Below, piece by piece: positions 18,186 through 25,229 of a stretch of DNA of 39,519 nt. The DNA lies in IMG/VR virus record IMGVR_UViG_3300025120_000168, positions 1-39,519 of that record; one strand, written 5' to 3'. This DNA comes from a virus. A model generated the notes under the pieces. The model saw nothing but the letters and a program-made list of their open reading frames with translations, was not told where the DNA came from and made no database searches. Within the stretch, counting starts at the first letter, position 1, and each line of letters opens with the position of its first letter. Made by a program: the position numbers and the translations under genes.

Positions 18186-18358
18186 AGCCAGACAAGCTCC
18201 ACGTCCTTGCCCTTAAGATCGCGTTTAGTTCTGGCTATGTCGATGTCATTTAGTTCTTTTACTTCTTTATCGCACATCTCTGACGCAATAAATAATTCAA
18301 ACATATAGCTAATGAAATCTAACTTGTCATCAAAGTCAGATACTTTCTTGATGTTCAC
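18182..18358 (-). CDS. Small acidic protein (58 aa), GTG start
   Basis: The longest frame begins at 18463 but would overlap the HNH-like gene by 74 bases. A GTG at 18358 has TAGGAGAACAA directly upstream, the same site used by the SSB and AAA+ genes, so this start is chosen. The product begins MNIKKVSDFDDKLDFISYM and is helical and charged (DKEVKELNDIDIARTKRDLKGKD). It ends in an ATGA overlap with the helicase, so the two are probably co-translated. No family recognised. Confidence 0.7.
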   Translation of the reverse strand: MNIKKVSDFDDKLDFISYMFELFIASEMCDKEVKELNDIDIARTKRDLKGKDVELVWL

Positions 18359-18389
18359 TTGTTCTCCTAAAACGTAACTGAGCCTAGTT

Positions 18390-18620
18390 TTATTTGCCGT
18401 TTCTGCTCCTGTTCTTACTAGGACTCTCCAATCGGTAACCGTCTTTGTTTGAGCCACCTTCACTTAACATCTTATTGTGGCTTACGTCTTTACCTTCTCT
18501 GTTCACTTTCTTCTTGTCTAGCTCACGTCTGGCACGTTGTCGTTCCATACGATTCTCATGTTCACCTCTAGCCCTCTGCTGTCGGTATTCTTTTTTATAA
18601 TCACGTTGTCTTCTACGCAT
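18390..18620 (-). CDS. HNH-endonuclease-like basic protein (76 aa)
   Basis: The ATG at 18620 overlaps the upstream TGA (TGATG) and has GGGAGAAGG in front. The longer frame to 18662 is not needed. The N-terminus is extremely basic (RRRQRDYKKEYRQQRARG). The C-terminal half reads GKDVSHNKMLSEGGSN and RLESPSKNRSRNGK. This resembles the small phage HNH pattern D-x-x-H...GG.N...S..NRS, with H48 and N70 conserved but Ser instead of Asp or Cys before His. It lies between a Cas4/RecB-like nuclease and a helicase. Cleavage activity is uncertain because the metal-binding site looks minimal. Confidence 0.6.
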   Translation of the reverse strand: MRRRQRDYKKEYRQQRARGEHENRMERQRARRELDKKKVNREGKDVSHNKMLSEGGSNKDGYRLESPSKNRSRNGK

Positions 18621-19291
18621 CACCTTCTCCCGTTGTGCGGACACTCCATAACTTGACACCACTGCCTACATAATCCACTAGGCTTAGGGTTCCACACATC
18701 TACTGTATAGGCAGTCTCCATTGTTGAAAAGTTACTCATCCACTTATCCCACAACGCATCCGCTTCGTATTGTTCGTATGTGCTTCTTATTAAATCCTCA
18801 CACACTACAAACAGTAGTCCAGCCCTGATCGTATCCACATTAGGGAAATGCTTGAATGTAGCCATAGCCATCAACTCTAGCTGCCCTCTATCCGCATAGC
18901 GTGAGGACTTTCCGGTTTTGTAGTCCACTACATACGCTAGACCTTCATCCTCGTTTAGTACGATTAGATCTGCTATACCTCTCCACCACACATCGTCCTC
19001 GTAAAATCCGCATGGCTCCAAATCTTCTGTAAGCCCCATCTTATGTTCGCATAGCTTGTCGCCCTTCTTCCTTCTAAGGGCATCCAATGAGTTCTTTGCA
19101 TACAAAAATCTTTCGGGTAACTCTTCGTTGTCCCGCACATATTTCTCTGCTGCTTTATGGAACTGATCCCCATATCGGATGGCTTCAGTAGTTCTAAAGG
19201 GGTACTGCTTAATAACTTTTTCGTAGTAGAACTGTTTTGGGCATTGTTGATATGCCTTTATTTTACTAAACGACCAAGGTGCAGCACTCAT
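18620..19291 (-). CDS. Cas4/RecB-like PD-(D/E)XK nuclease with probable Fe-S cluster (223 aa)
   Basis: Predicted exonuclease for DNA end processing. It shows the family hallmarks: SFSKIKAYQQCPKQFYY at the N-terminus with C17; GDQFHKA with H45; RGIADLIV with D108; VVDYKTGK with D123 and K125; and GQLELM with Q137. Three C-terminal cysteines (C208, C212, C217) complete, with C17, the four-Cys pattern that holds a 4Fe-4S cluster in Cas4, AddB and related enzymes. No cas genes or CRISPR repeats are nearby, so this is a replication/recombination nuclease, not a CRISPR gene. It overlaps its neighbours by 4 bases (upstream) and 1 base (downstream). Confidence 0.85.
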   Translation of the reverse strand: MSAAPWSFSKIKAYQQCPKQFYYEKVIKQYPFRTTEAIRYGDQFHKAAEKYVRDNEELPERFLYAKNSLDALRRKKGDKLCEHKMGLTEDLEPCGFYEDDVWWRGIADLIVLNEDEGLAYVVDYKTGKSSRYADRGQLELMAMATFKHFPNVDTIRAGLLFVVCEDLIRSTYEQYEADALWDKWMSNFSTMETAYTVDVWNPKPSGLCRQWCQVMECPHNGRR

Positions 19292-19503
19292 ACGGGCACT
19301 GTATTCTCTGCCTTTAAAGTCAGCTTGTGGTCTGCCCAGAATATGTCCTCGGACAAAACGAAGCTAGGTGGCACTTGCGCCCACTCAATCCGTAAGTTGG
19401 GGAACCGTTCTCTGTGACGGTGCAACGCCTCGTACATAGCTTCCATATTCGTATAGTTGCCATCCATGTAAGGCGTACCAATAAACAAAATTATGTATTT
19501 CAT
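19288..19503 (-). CDS. Small protein of unknown function (71 aa)
   Basis: It begins MKYIILFIGTPYMDG, a hydrophobic strand followed by a Gly-Thr-Pro turn, and continues as a charged domain (MYEALHRHRERFPNLRIEWAQ). The start ATG overlaps the upstream stop by 4 bases, and its own stop overlaps the nuclease start. The pattern looks like a small alpha/beta protein. I do not recognise a family. Co-translation with the nuclease suggests a related role. Confidence 0.65.
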   Translation of the reverse strand: MKYIILFIGTPYMDGNYTNMEAMYEALHRHRERFPNLRIEWAQVPPSFVLSEDIFWADHKLTLKAENTVPV

Positions 19504-19742
19504 TTCGCTGTTGTCTCGTTTGATGGTTCGTCGTAACGTGGCGCTCTCATCTCACCAACTCGCAAAGCACGCAACTCGACTATAAGCATCGCCATGAGAG
19601 CATTGTCAACTGTCATTGTTTGGTGACCTGAGATTCTCTCAAGTAACATTTCCGCGTCCCATACGAGGTCATCAGCAATCTCTATGCGTGCATTTCGTTC
19701 TTTCTCAAAACGACTATTGTCCAGCTGCATCGTATCTATCAT
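19500..19742 (-). CDS. Small helical protein (80 aa)
   Basis: Largely helical and acidic (FEKERNARIEIADDLVWDAEMLLERI, then VDNALMAMLIVELRALRVGEM). The start ATG overlaps the polymerase stop by 4 bases. No motif of known function is seen. It lies directly after DNA polymerase in the operon, so it may be a polymerase accessory protein, but the evidence is position only. Confidence 0.65.
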   Translation of the reverse strand: MIDTMQLDNSRFEKERNARIEIADDLVWDAEMLLERISGHQTMTVDNALMAMLIVELRALRVGEMRAPRYDEPSNETTAK

Positions 19743-21565
19743 TCACAATCTCCATATGCTTTAGCTACACCAGACTCGCAATCAAGCGGCAGACCATGCG
19801 CCCACGTAGGTACAACACGCATACACTCTTCTATATACGTCCTCGCCTCTTGTGCTTCGTCTTCTTTAACACACACCACTAATGAGTCGTGTACTGTCAA
19901 TACGATCTTGTACTTAGCAGATATGCCTAACATCTGCTCCCCGATTATACATCTTGCTAGTGCCTGACACGCATTCTCTACAAACTTGCCACCGTATATC
20001 TTGGTTCGGCCTTTTCTAGTTTTGTAGGTGTATTCGTACCCACGCTCACCGTTCTGTGCGCGTAGGTCTTCGTAGCGCATGACCAATCCAGAGGGTAGAG
20101 ACACCGCTGATTGGTTCGCCAATGATCGTATTACGTCATGACGGCCAACTCTAGTTGATACTTTGTTGGCTAAATTTTTAATCATAAACTGTGAGTCTCG
20201 CCACAGGCGGCTGATGTTCCCATTAGACTTACGGTATATATCTATGATACGTCTGGCTTCTTCCAAATCAACGTCTACACCAAACGTCTTCAACTGTGCT
20301 TGGAACTTTGCAGATCCCATGCCGTAACCAGCACCAAGTATAGTGGTCTTGCCGACAAATCTTTGGTCTTTATTTATCTGATCTTCTGGCAGGTTATAAA
20401 TACGCGATGCCATCTTGACGTATACATCTTCTTTATCGTTAAACGCCTGTACCAGATCTCCCTGCCCAGCCAACCATGCCAATACCCTTGCTTCAATTTG
20501 AGAAGAGTCACAGTCAATCAAAACACAGTTATCGGGAGCTAGTATGCTTCTCTTTAAATGTTTACCGTCAGGGCCACGACTCGGTAGGTTCTGTAGGTTG
20601 ATCTTGTCCGAACCGCCCCACCTGCCTGTGTGGGCAGCGTAGTACCGAAGCGGAATCGGCAAAGCCCCGCGCTTCGCTATATCTATGAACCGTTGGGTTC
20701 TTGTTTCTTCTAACGTGCTCTTGTTGCCTAGTCGCGCTGCTACTAATACTTGTACTTCATACGATGGGTTTTCTGCTAAAGCTTTGAAGCCATCATCTGT
20801 TTTAGCGAATGCATAGGCTTCTTTGTCTGTAGTGGGACTAACCTTCGTTGGTGGTTCCACCCCGTTCTGCCGTAGCAACTCGGCAAACTTATCATTAGAC
20901 ATTAAATCTTTTTTACTAACCCCTGCCTCAAGCATGAGTTCGTCTTTGCGGTCTTTGACATTTTCTAAATGAGACTCTAGCAACCCAAGGTCTAACTCCA
21001 GCACTGGTTCAGTAAACATACGCAGTGTGGCGTCGATTATCTTTAGTTCTTGTTTAGGAAAGCCCCGCACCATGATGCCAAACAGCTTATAAGTAAGCTC
21101 AACATCGTTGATGCAGTAGTCTCCATAGCGGTCTAATTCATCCTCGGTAAAGTCCCCACGGCGTTTACCTTTAGCGTCTAGCACCTCTGTGCCTTTCTCA
21201 CCGATACCGTACCGCTCTGCAAGCGCCTTGAGACTTCCACCAACCTCGACCCCATGTACAGCCCGCCCAATGCAAAGAGTGTCAGCCCAAACGCGAGGAT
21301 GAATATCAAAGAGCCAAGACAGTATAGCGCCATCGAACATAGTGTTGTGAGCCAGCACCATGCTGTTTGCCCAATCGAACCCATCGAAATACTCTTTAAG
21401 TTCTTCATGTGTACCGCTCGCCCATTCAGTGTCACCGTTGTTAACCTTCACAGATACACCGATGATCTGAAATCTAGGATCTCGTATGTACTCTTCTGTG
21501 GTCAGCTTAGTTAGTGAGAAGTCCTTACTGTAAAAGGTTTCAAAGTCTAGCGTTATAAGATCCAC
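19739..21565 (-). CDS. Family A DNA polymerase with 3'-5' exonuclease domain (608 aa)
   Basis: The replicative polymerase. Exo I motif LDFETF (D7, E9) opens the proofreading domain. Polymerase motif A is CDSSQIEARVLAWL with catalytic D353. Motif B is RFVGKTTILGAGYG with R402, K406 and Y414, the spacing of Pol I (R-x3-K-x7-YG). Motif C is VLTVHDSLVV with D560; the usual Glu after it is Ser561. The length fits small phage polymerases lacking the 5' nuclease. The start is GTG with AAGGGGAG just upstream. It follows a small lipoprotein gene and begins the replication half of the operon. Confidence 0.93.
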   Translation of the reverse strand: MDLITLDFETFYSKDFSLTKLTTEEYIRDPRFQIIGVSVKVNNGDTEWASGTHEELKEYFDGFDWANSMVLAHNTMFDGAILSWLFDIHPRVWADTLCIGRAVHGVEVGGSLKALAERYGIGEKGTEVLDAKGKRRGDFTEDELDRYGDYCINDVELTYKLFGIMVRGFPKQELKIIDATLRMFTEPVLELDLGLLESHLENVKDRKDELMLEAGVSKKDLMSNDKFAELLRQNGVEPPTKVSPTTDKEAYAFAKTDDGFKALAENPSYEVQVLVAARLGNKSTLEETRTQRFIDIAKRGALPIPLRYYAAHTGRWGGSDKINLQNLPSRGPDGKHLKRSILAPDNCVLIDCDSSQIEARVLAWLAGQGDLVQAFNDKEDVYVKMASRIYNLPEDQINKDQRFVGKTTILGAGYGMGSAKFQAQLKTFGVDVDLEEARRIIDIYRKSNGNISRLWRDSQFMIKNLANKVSTRVGRHDVIRSLANQSAVSLPSGLVMRYEDLRAQNGERGYEYTYKTRKGRTKIYGGKFVENACQALARCIIGEQMLGISAKYKIVLTVHDSLVVCVKEDEAQEARTYIEECMRVVPTWAHGLPLDCESGVAKAYGDCE

Positions 21566-21574
21566 CTGCTCCCC

Positions 21575-21742
21575 TTATTTAACAATGCACTTGCAAATCA
21601 AGTGCGGCCCGTACTGCCTACACAACTTCATTTCTGCTTGTGGGTGACACTCAACGTGTTCTGGGGACATGTACTTCCATTGAGCAACGCCCCCATGTGT
21701 AGAACACCCACTGAGTAGAATAAGGAGGGCTAACCCCCTCAC
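21575..21742 (-). CDS. Small Cys-rich lipoprotein (55 aa), GTG start
   Basis: Found by reading the gap before the polymerase. The GTG at 21742 overlaps the upstream TGA (GTGA), and GAGGTAGAG lies about 8-10 bases upstream. The product begins MRGLALLILLSGCSTHGG, a short signal peptide with a lipobox L-S-G-C at residues 10-13, so it should be lipidated on C13 and anchored in a membrane. The mature part is 43 residues with four more cysteines (C32, C41, C50, C52). Phage Rz1 spanins are small lipoproteins, but they are Pro-rich and sit in lysis cassettes, unlike this one. A superinfection or envelope role is possible but unproven. Confidence 0.65.
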   Translation of the reverse strand: MRGLALLILLSGCSTHGGVAQWKYMSPEHVECHPQAEMKLCRQYGPHLICKCIVK

Positions 21743-21912
21743 TCGTTCTCTACCTCAAGCACCTGCTGGATCTCACACTGCACGATCTTGGGCATCTCTA
21801 AGAAGTTACCGTTACCGTCTTCGGCAGCGAACCGAGCTTCTTCCTCGTTCTTGGCCTCGACCTGTACGCGCCTACGTACAGTTTCTTCCAGCGTGATGTT
21901 GTACTTTTTCAT
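21739..21912 (-). CDS. Small protein resembling DpnD/PcfM-type domains (57 aa)
   Basis: Read directly from the gap. The ATG at 21912 immediately follows the upstream stop, with a GGGGGG tract in front. It begins MKKYNITLEETVRRRVQVEA and continues with KNEEEARFAAEDG. The pattern (strand, ETV, strand with VEA, then an EEEA helix) looks like the small DpnD-PcfM family, whose function is not well defined. It ends in a GTGA overlap with the lipoprotein gene. The family match is from memory and moderate. Confidence 0.65.
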   Translation of the reverse strand: MKKYNITLEETVRRRVQVEAKNEEEARFAAEDGNGNFLEMPKIVQCEIQQVLEVENE

Positions 21913-22278
21913 TCAACCCCCCAGCCGCTTAATTTCAGCGTCGATATAGAACTTTATTTTCTTCGCGTCACGCAGTTCGTCGCTGTGCGAAGACTGTCCG
22001 TACCTATAGCACGCTCTGAATATCTCACCAATCTGTGCGTTCATATTCTTGTACGAGATCAAGTCCTGCAGCTCTTTTGCCTTAGCTGGTAGCTCATAAT
22101 ATTTAGCAGTAGAACCGTCTGATACTCCGCTCGTAACAACACTTCCAGCTTTGTCACCAACCTTGGCTTTAGCAGCTTTAGCAGCTTTAGCAGCGGGCGT
22201 GTCATATCTGTCATTTAGAGTGATGTACCCTGTATCAATGGGTTGTTTGCGGGGTCTTCCCCTCTTTCTCTTCTCCAT
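21913..22278 (-). CDS. AT-hook-containing small DNA-binding protein (121 aa)
   Basis: The start ATG has GGAG seven bases upstream. The N-terminus is EKRKRGRPRKQP, an AT-hook core (RGRPRK, residues 6-11) that binds the minor groove of AT-rich DNA. An Ala/Lys repeat follows (AAKAAKAAKAK). The C-terminal half is helical (YYELPAKAKELQDLISYKNM, DAKKIKFYIDAEIKRL). It overlaps the upstream gene by 44 bases. The AT-rich element near 29840-29890 would be an obvious place for such a protein to bind, but this is inference. Confidence 0.7.
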   Translation of the reverse strand: MEKRKRGRPRKQPIDTGYITLNDRYDTPAAKAAKAAKAKVGDKAGSVVTSGVSDGSTAKYYELPAKAKELQDLISYKNMNAQIGEIFRACYRYGQSSHSDELRDAKKIKFYIDAEIKRLGG

Positions 22279-22480
22279 GGTAATTCTCCACTATTGTTAT
22301 ACGGTTTAAGGGCACGACTTTAAGTTCGTATATGCCTTCATCAAAGTCATGCTCAAATCTATCAACAAAGTATTCTGCATACTCTTCATTGGGAAAAGGC
22401 CCAAACGTAGTAACTGACTCGTTTGTTGAGTGCGTACACCAGACTACATATTCTGGCTCTTCGTGTTCATCATTTATCAT
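22235..22480 (-). CDS. Small acidic protein (81 aa)
   Basis: Sequence MINDEHEEPEYVVWCTHSTN, then FGPFPNEEYAEYFVDRFEHD and a strand ELKVVPLNRITIVENY. This is a small alpha/beta-looking protein with an acidic N-terminus. It overlaps the upstream gene by 11 bases and the downstream AT-hook gene by 44. No clear ribosome-binding site precedes it, so translational coupling is likely. No family recognised. Confidence 0.6.
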   Translation of the reverse strand: MINDEHEEPEYVVWCTHSTNESVTTFGPFPNEEYAEYFVDRFEHDFDEGIYELKVVPLNRITIVENYHGEEKEGKTPQTTH

Positions 22481-23339
22481 TTTGACGGCCCCAGTGTTTC
22501 TGCTGCAGCCAAGTGGTCAACGCCTGTTTGTGTCTGGCGCTGCCGTACCAAACTAACCCCTGCATCAAACGATAAAGCACCCGCTGATAGGACAGAGGCG
22601 CATCAGTCCCAGCACGACCAGAATTATTTATCCTGACCGCGTGTTTACGAACTTCCTTTACGGTGTATTGCATATCCACAAACTGATTCCAGTTCTGCTG
22701 AACAGCAAGCGCGTAAGTAGTTTTAGGTGCGTGTATCGCTTCAGATATTTCTTTAGTCATAAAGGCGTCAACCAACATCTGCAGGTCATCGATATTCGTA
22801 CCCGCGTATCTGTAGTACTCCGTTTGATCCTTAGATGACAAGTCAGATGCCACCTCTGGTACTTCTGGTGCTTCTGGTGCTTCTGGTACTTCTGCACTCT
22901 CTACCTGTTCGACCTTTGGTTCTTTGGGCGGCAGGGGAAAGACTCTAAGTTTCTTGTCTTCTTTCTTTTCTTCTTTCTCTTCTACCTCTACCCTTCTTTC
23001 TAAAGTCTCTATAAGAACAGGCTCTCTATCCGAGAACTTCACAGACTTGCGATAGATGAGGACATACTCTTTTTCCTCTTCTATGTAGGCACTAACGTGG
23101 TATCGCCACTCGTTTGGGTTACTCAGCGTGGTAAAGTCAACTGTAATGCCAGACTTGCTTTTCAAGTTACCGAGAAAGATATCGTTTACCACGTAGCCGT
23201 TTACCTTTCTTTCTCCGCACTCGACTATTTCGTAAAGCCCGTCTTCAATAATAGAAGCACCCTTTGGTAAAGGCGCTTCACGTCTATGCCGCAGCACTTT
23301 TTCAAAAATCATCCCTGTGCGTAAAGATTCAAATTTCAT
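22470..23339 (-). CDS. Two-domain protein with Glu/Pro/Ala linker, unknown function (289 aa)
   Basis: The start ATG has AAAGGAGAAAGGA in front and overlaps the nuclease stop. Residues 1-115 form a strand-rich domain (GLYEIVECGERKVNGYVV, EEEKEYVLIYRKSVKF). Residues 115-165 are a charged linker with repeats of EVPEAPEAP. The last 120 residues are helical and contain NIDDLQMLVDAFMTKEISEA and SYQRVLYRLMQGLVWYGS. No known family is recognised. The linker separating two folded parts suggests an adaptor protein. Confidence 0.7.
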   Translation of the reverse strand: MKFESLRTGMIFEKVLRHRREAPLPKGASIIEDGLYEIVECGERKVNGYVVNDIFLGNLKSKSGITVDFTTLSNPNEWRYHVSAYIEEEKEYVLIYRKSVKFSDREPVLIETLERRVEVEEKEEKKEDKKLRVFPLPPKEPKVEQVESAEVPEAPEAPEVPEVASDLSSKDQTEYYRYAGTNIDDLQMLVDAFMTKEISEAIHAPKTTYALAVQQNWNQFVDMQYTVKEVRKHAVRINNSGRAGTDAPLSYQRVLYRLMQGLVWYGSARHKQALTTWLQQKHWGRQNDK

Positions 23340-23655
23340 TCCTTTCTCCTTTTAGTTTCCCCGCGCAGCTAATGAGAAGGTCGTTGGTTACGTCCAACAC
23401 GTTGTCCTCATTAACTATCCAGCTCAATCCGCCAGCGTCACTTATCTCCTGTAAATTCTTTAACTGTAAGGGCGTTGGTTTATTCCGCCCCGCTTTGCAC
23501 TCAATGCCAAAGAATCTACCTTCATAGCAACCTACGATGTCAGGCACACCGCTCTTACCGTAGCCGCCTGTAGCAGGAAAGAAGTAGTAAGCACCTAACT
23601 CGCGCAGCTGCTTAGTTACTTTTGCTTTTACTTTGCTTTCGGGTGTTGCTGCCAT
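23329..23655 (-). CDS. VRR-NUC / Holliday-junction-resolvase-like nuclease (108 aa)
   Basis: Predicted metal-dependent nuclease for branched DNA or repair intermediates. The compact PD-(D/E)XK core is visible: E6 in the first helix, GKSGVPDIVG with D39, and FFGIECKAG with E52 and K54. Next comes TPLQLKNLQEISDAGG and the final strand SWIVNEDN, typical of VRR-NUC domains. The length of about 100 is usual for stand-alone phage versions. It overlaps the small gene upstream by 44 bases and the downstream gene by 11. Confidence 0.85.
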   Translation of the reverse strand: MAATPESKVKAKVTKQLRELGAYYFFPATGGYGKSGVPDIVGCYEGRFFGIECKAGRNKPTPLQLKNLQEISDAGGLSWIVNEDNVLDVTNDLLISCAGKLKGERNEI

Positions 23656-23767
23656 TGGCTGCTTTCAGTAAATCTTTTATTTCAGCAAGCTGCTCTGTTA
23701 TCTCCTGAATAGCAGACAACAACTCACGCACTTCGTGCTCTTCCAACTCGACGGTCAACCTGCCCAT
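23612..23767 (-). CDS. Small helical protein (51 aa) before the VRR-NUC gene
   Basis: Found by reading the gap. The ATG at 23767 has AAGGAGAACATAG upstream, the same strong site used elsewhere in the operon. The product MGRLTVELEEHEVRELLSAI continues as a Glu/Leu/Ile amphipathic helix (QEITEQLAEIKDLLKAA) and ends in a Ser/Lys tail. It overlaps the nuclease by 44 bases. This looks like a short coiled-coil partner; no family is recognised. The 27-base palindrome lies only 26 bases upstream of this start. Confidence 0.65.
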   Translation of the reverse strand: MGRLTVELEEHEVRELLSAIQEITEQLAEIKDLLKAANGSNTRKQSKSKSN

Positions 23768-23793
23768 CTATGTTCTCCTTGTAACTGGTATCA

Positions 23794-23820
23794 AAATCAG
23801 GTGTAAATTACACCTGATTT
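23794..23820. promoter_or_regulatory. 27-base perfect palindrome, longest copy of the GGTGTAA-N-TTACACC family
   Basis: Arms of 13 bases (AAATCAGGTGTAA and its complement) flank a single central base. It lies in the gap just upstream of the small gene starting at 23767. The same core recurs at six other places in the window. A protein-binding site (operator) is the simplest reading. Confidence 0.75.
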
Positions 23821-23907
23821 CAAAGTGGGGGGCAGGGTACGAGGGCTAGCCTCGTCCAAGCATCCGGTTGAGACTCCCCATCACTAGAGAGTCATACCCC
23901 AAAATCT

Positions 23908-24030
23908 GTAGTGATCGACGCGATTAGATCAGTATGAAGAGGCCATGATCTAACCCCCGTGGGTTGATCGGCATCGCGCCCTTTCTTTAAATCTCTAATA
24001 CTTAGAGACCGGAGAGTCGGACATCACTAC
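23908..24030 (-). other. Multi-stem structured intergenic element
   Basis: This stretch is filled with exact inverted repeats. An outer stem pairs GTAGTGAT (23908-23915) with ATCACTAC (24023-24030). A second pairs CGCGAT (23919-23924) with ATCGCG (23973-23978). Inside it are TAGATCA (23925-23931) with TGATCTA (23946-23952), and the hairpin AACCC-CCGT-GGGTT (23952-23965), which shares one base with it. A separate hairpin TCTCTAA-TAC-TTAGAGA spans 23992-24008. Drawn as RNA this is a branched fold closed by an 8-bp stem, located in the long leader of the 23767 gene. I find no tRNA shape and recognise no riboswitch. The transcribed strand is assumed to be - from the operon direction. Confidence 0.6.
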
Positions 24031-24066
24031 CTGCCCGACTACTAGTGTCACCCACTTACCATTCGT

Positions 24067-24321
24067 TCAACCTTCAACGATAAACTTGTTGTCATCGTAA
24101 CGCCTGCCTACACCTTCTATGTAGTTCACGGTTCGGCTTTCGACAACCATCAACATCAGCAACTTGTCGCCTATGTCTTTTGGTAATTCGTCCACCGAAG
24201 CATAATACCCATCAACTACCATGTCAACACAACTCATACCAATACATCGTAAATTGATACGTCCTGTATCAAAATCTACGTATATATAGTATTCCGCGTC
24301 ATTCAACGCTGGCTTGGACAT
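24067..24321 (-). CDS. Small protein of unknown function (84 aa)
   Basis: The frame opens at 24354, but that would overlap the upstream gene by 56 bases. ATGs at 24330 or 24321 are likelier; neither has a strong ribosome-binding site, so the start is uncertain. From 24321 the product is MSKPALNDAEYYIYVDFDTG, followed by strands and a helix (VDELPKDIGDKLLMLMVVES) and ends DNKFIVEG. It resembles a small alpha/beta protein. The 300-base structured gap lies just downstream. No family recognised. Confidence 0.6.
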   Translation of the reverse strand: MSKPALNDAEYYIYVDFDTGRINLRCIGMSCVDMVVDGYYASVDELPKDIGDKLLMLMVVESRTVNYIEGVGRRYDDNKFIVEG

Positions 24322-25219
24322 AACTAACATCTTCAGAGCAACGAAGCCCCACATCAGGTAAAAACTTACCTTTTTCTGCTATCTGTAGTTGGAACAGTTT
24401 ATCCAGAATATGGGCAGGTATATCATCCTGTGTAGGGTACACCTGTTCCTTCCCCACAATGCTTTTCCATCTACTTGTGTCATAGGTTTCAACATCAACT
24501 GCACGTATCTTTTTACCGTCCTGCCAGACCAACGCACCTCTACTAGATACTGTTGAATCTTTATTGAACTCCCTAGCTTCCTTAAGCTCATCTAGCGTTT
24601 TGTTAATGCTTGGCACTGAGAACTCATGCCCTGCATTCCTCAACGATTCCAACTCAATCAGCAAAGCATCACCAGCAGCACCGTAGGTGTTAACACCAAG
24701 ATCACTTTGAAGCTTTTTAACGGTGGCTTTTAGTTCTGCATTGCTGTTGTCTATACCATTCTTAAAGTCATGAAAGTAGTAGCTGTTGACCTGATCGGTA
24801 GTTACGCGAACTAGGTGTGCTTTACACTGACGTAAAAGAGTATTTACATTCTTAGACATAGCCATGTGGTGCTGTTGAGAGTAAGTAGCATACCGATTGT
24901 TCATAATGCTGGGTGCCCTGACAACAAACTTAGACTCGCCCCCCTTATCATAGTAATTGTCAAAGCCAATCCACCCACGAGAGAATGTCTCATCTGGGTG
25001 ATATACGTGCAGGGACGTACTGCTTTTTCGGCTGAACCGCAGGTGAGGCATTACCTCTCGTAGATGATGCGCTAGGTTATGTGCCCTGTAACTAACACGC
25101 TTCACACCATCTTGTGGTAGCCGGTCAAGGTCATGGATTCTTGTCACGCTTAAATCCTCCTCGTATTCCTCAAGCTCTTGTACTCTAGCTTGCTCGTATA
25201 AACTAAATGCTTGAACCAC
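24299..25219 (-). CDS. Protein of unknown function downstream of the AAA+/VWA module (306 aa)
   Basis: The longest frame uses TTG at 25249, but a GTG at 25219 has AAGGAGAAGACT directly upstream, so this start is preferred and removes the overlap with the VWA gene. The product is mostly alpha/beta with helical middle sections (KNVNTLLRQCKAHLVRVTTD, NAELKATVKKLQSDLGV). It has a His-rich patch (SQQHHMAMSKN) and a basic strand-rich part (HLRFSRKSSTSLHVYHPDET). No known motif is seen. It follows the VWA gene after 10 bases and may be part of the same module. Confidence 0.7.
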   Translation of the reverse strand: MVQAFSLYEQARVQELEEYEEDLSVTRIHDLDRLPQDGVKRVSYRAHNLAHHLREVMPHLRFSRKSSTSLHVYHPDETFSRGWIGFDNYYDKGGESKFVVRAPSIMNNRYATYSQQHHMAMSKNVNTLLRQCKAHLVRVTTDQVNSYYFHDFKNGIDNSNAELKATVKKLQSDLGVNTYGAAGDALLIELESLRNAGHEFSVPSINKTLDELKEAREFNKDSTVSSRGALVWQDGKKIRAVDVETYDTSRWKSIVGKEQVYPTQDDIPAHILDKLFQLQIAEKGKFLPDVGLRCSEDVSYVQASVE

Positions 25220-25229
25220 AGTCTTCTCC

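Noticed and set aside
18359-18463. Longer GTG-start version of the 18182 gene
   Set aside because: It would overlap the HNH-like gene by 74 bases, while GTG at 18358 has the operon's standard ribosome-binding site.
18620-19291. Cas4 as evidence of a CRISPR system
   Set aside because: No cas1, cas2 or repeats are present; stand-alone Cas4-like nucleases are common in phages.
23821-24030. Possible tRNA or tmRNA in the structured gap
   Set aside because: No acceptor, D, anticodon and T arms of normal length can be drawn on either strand.
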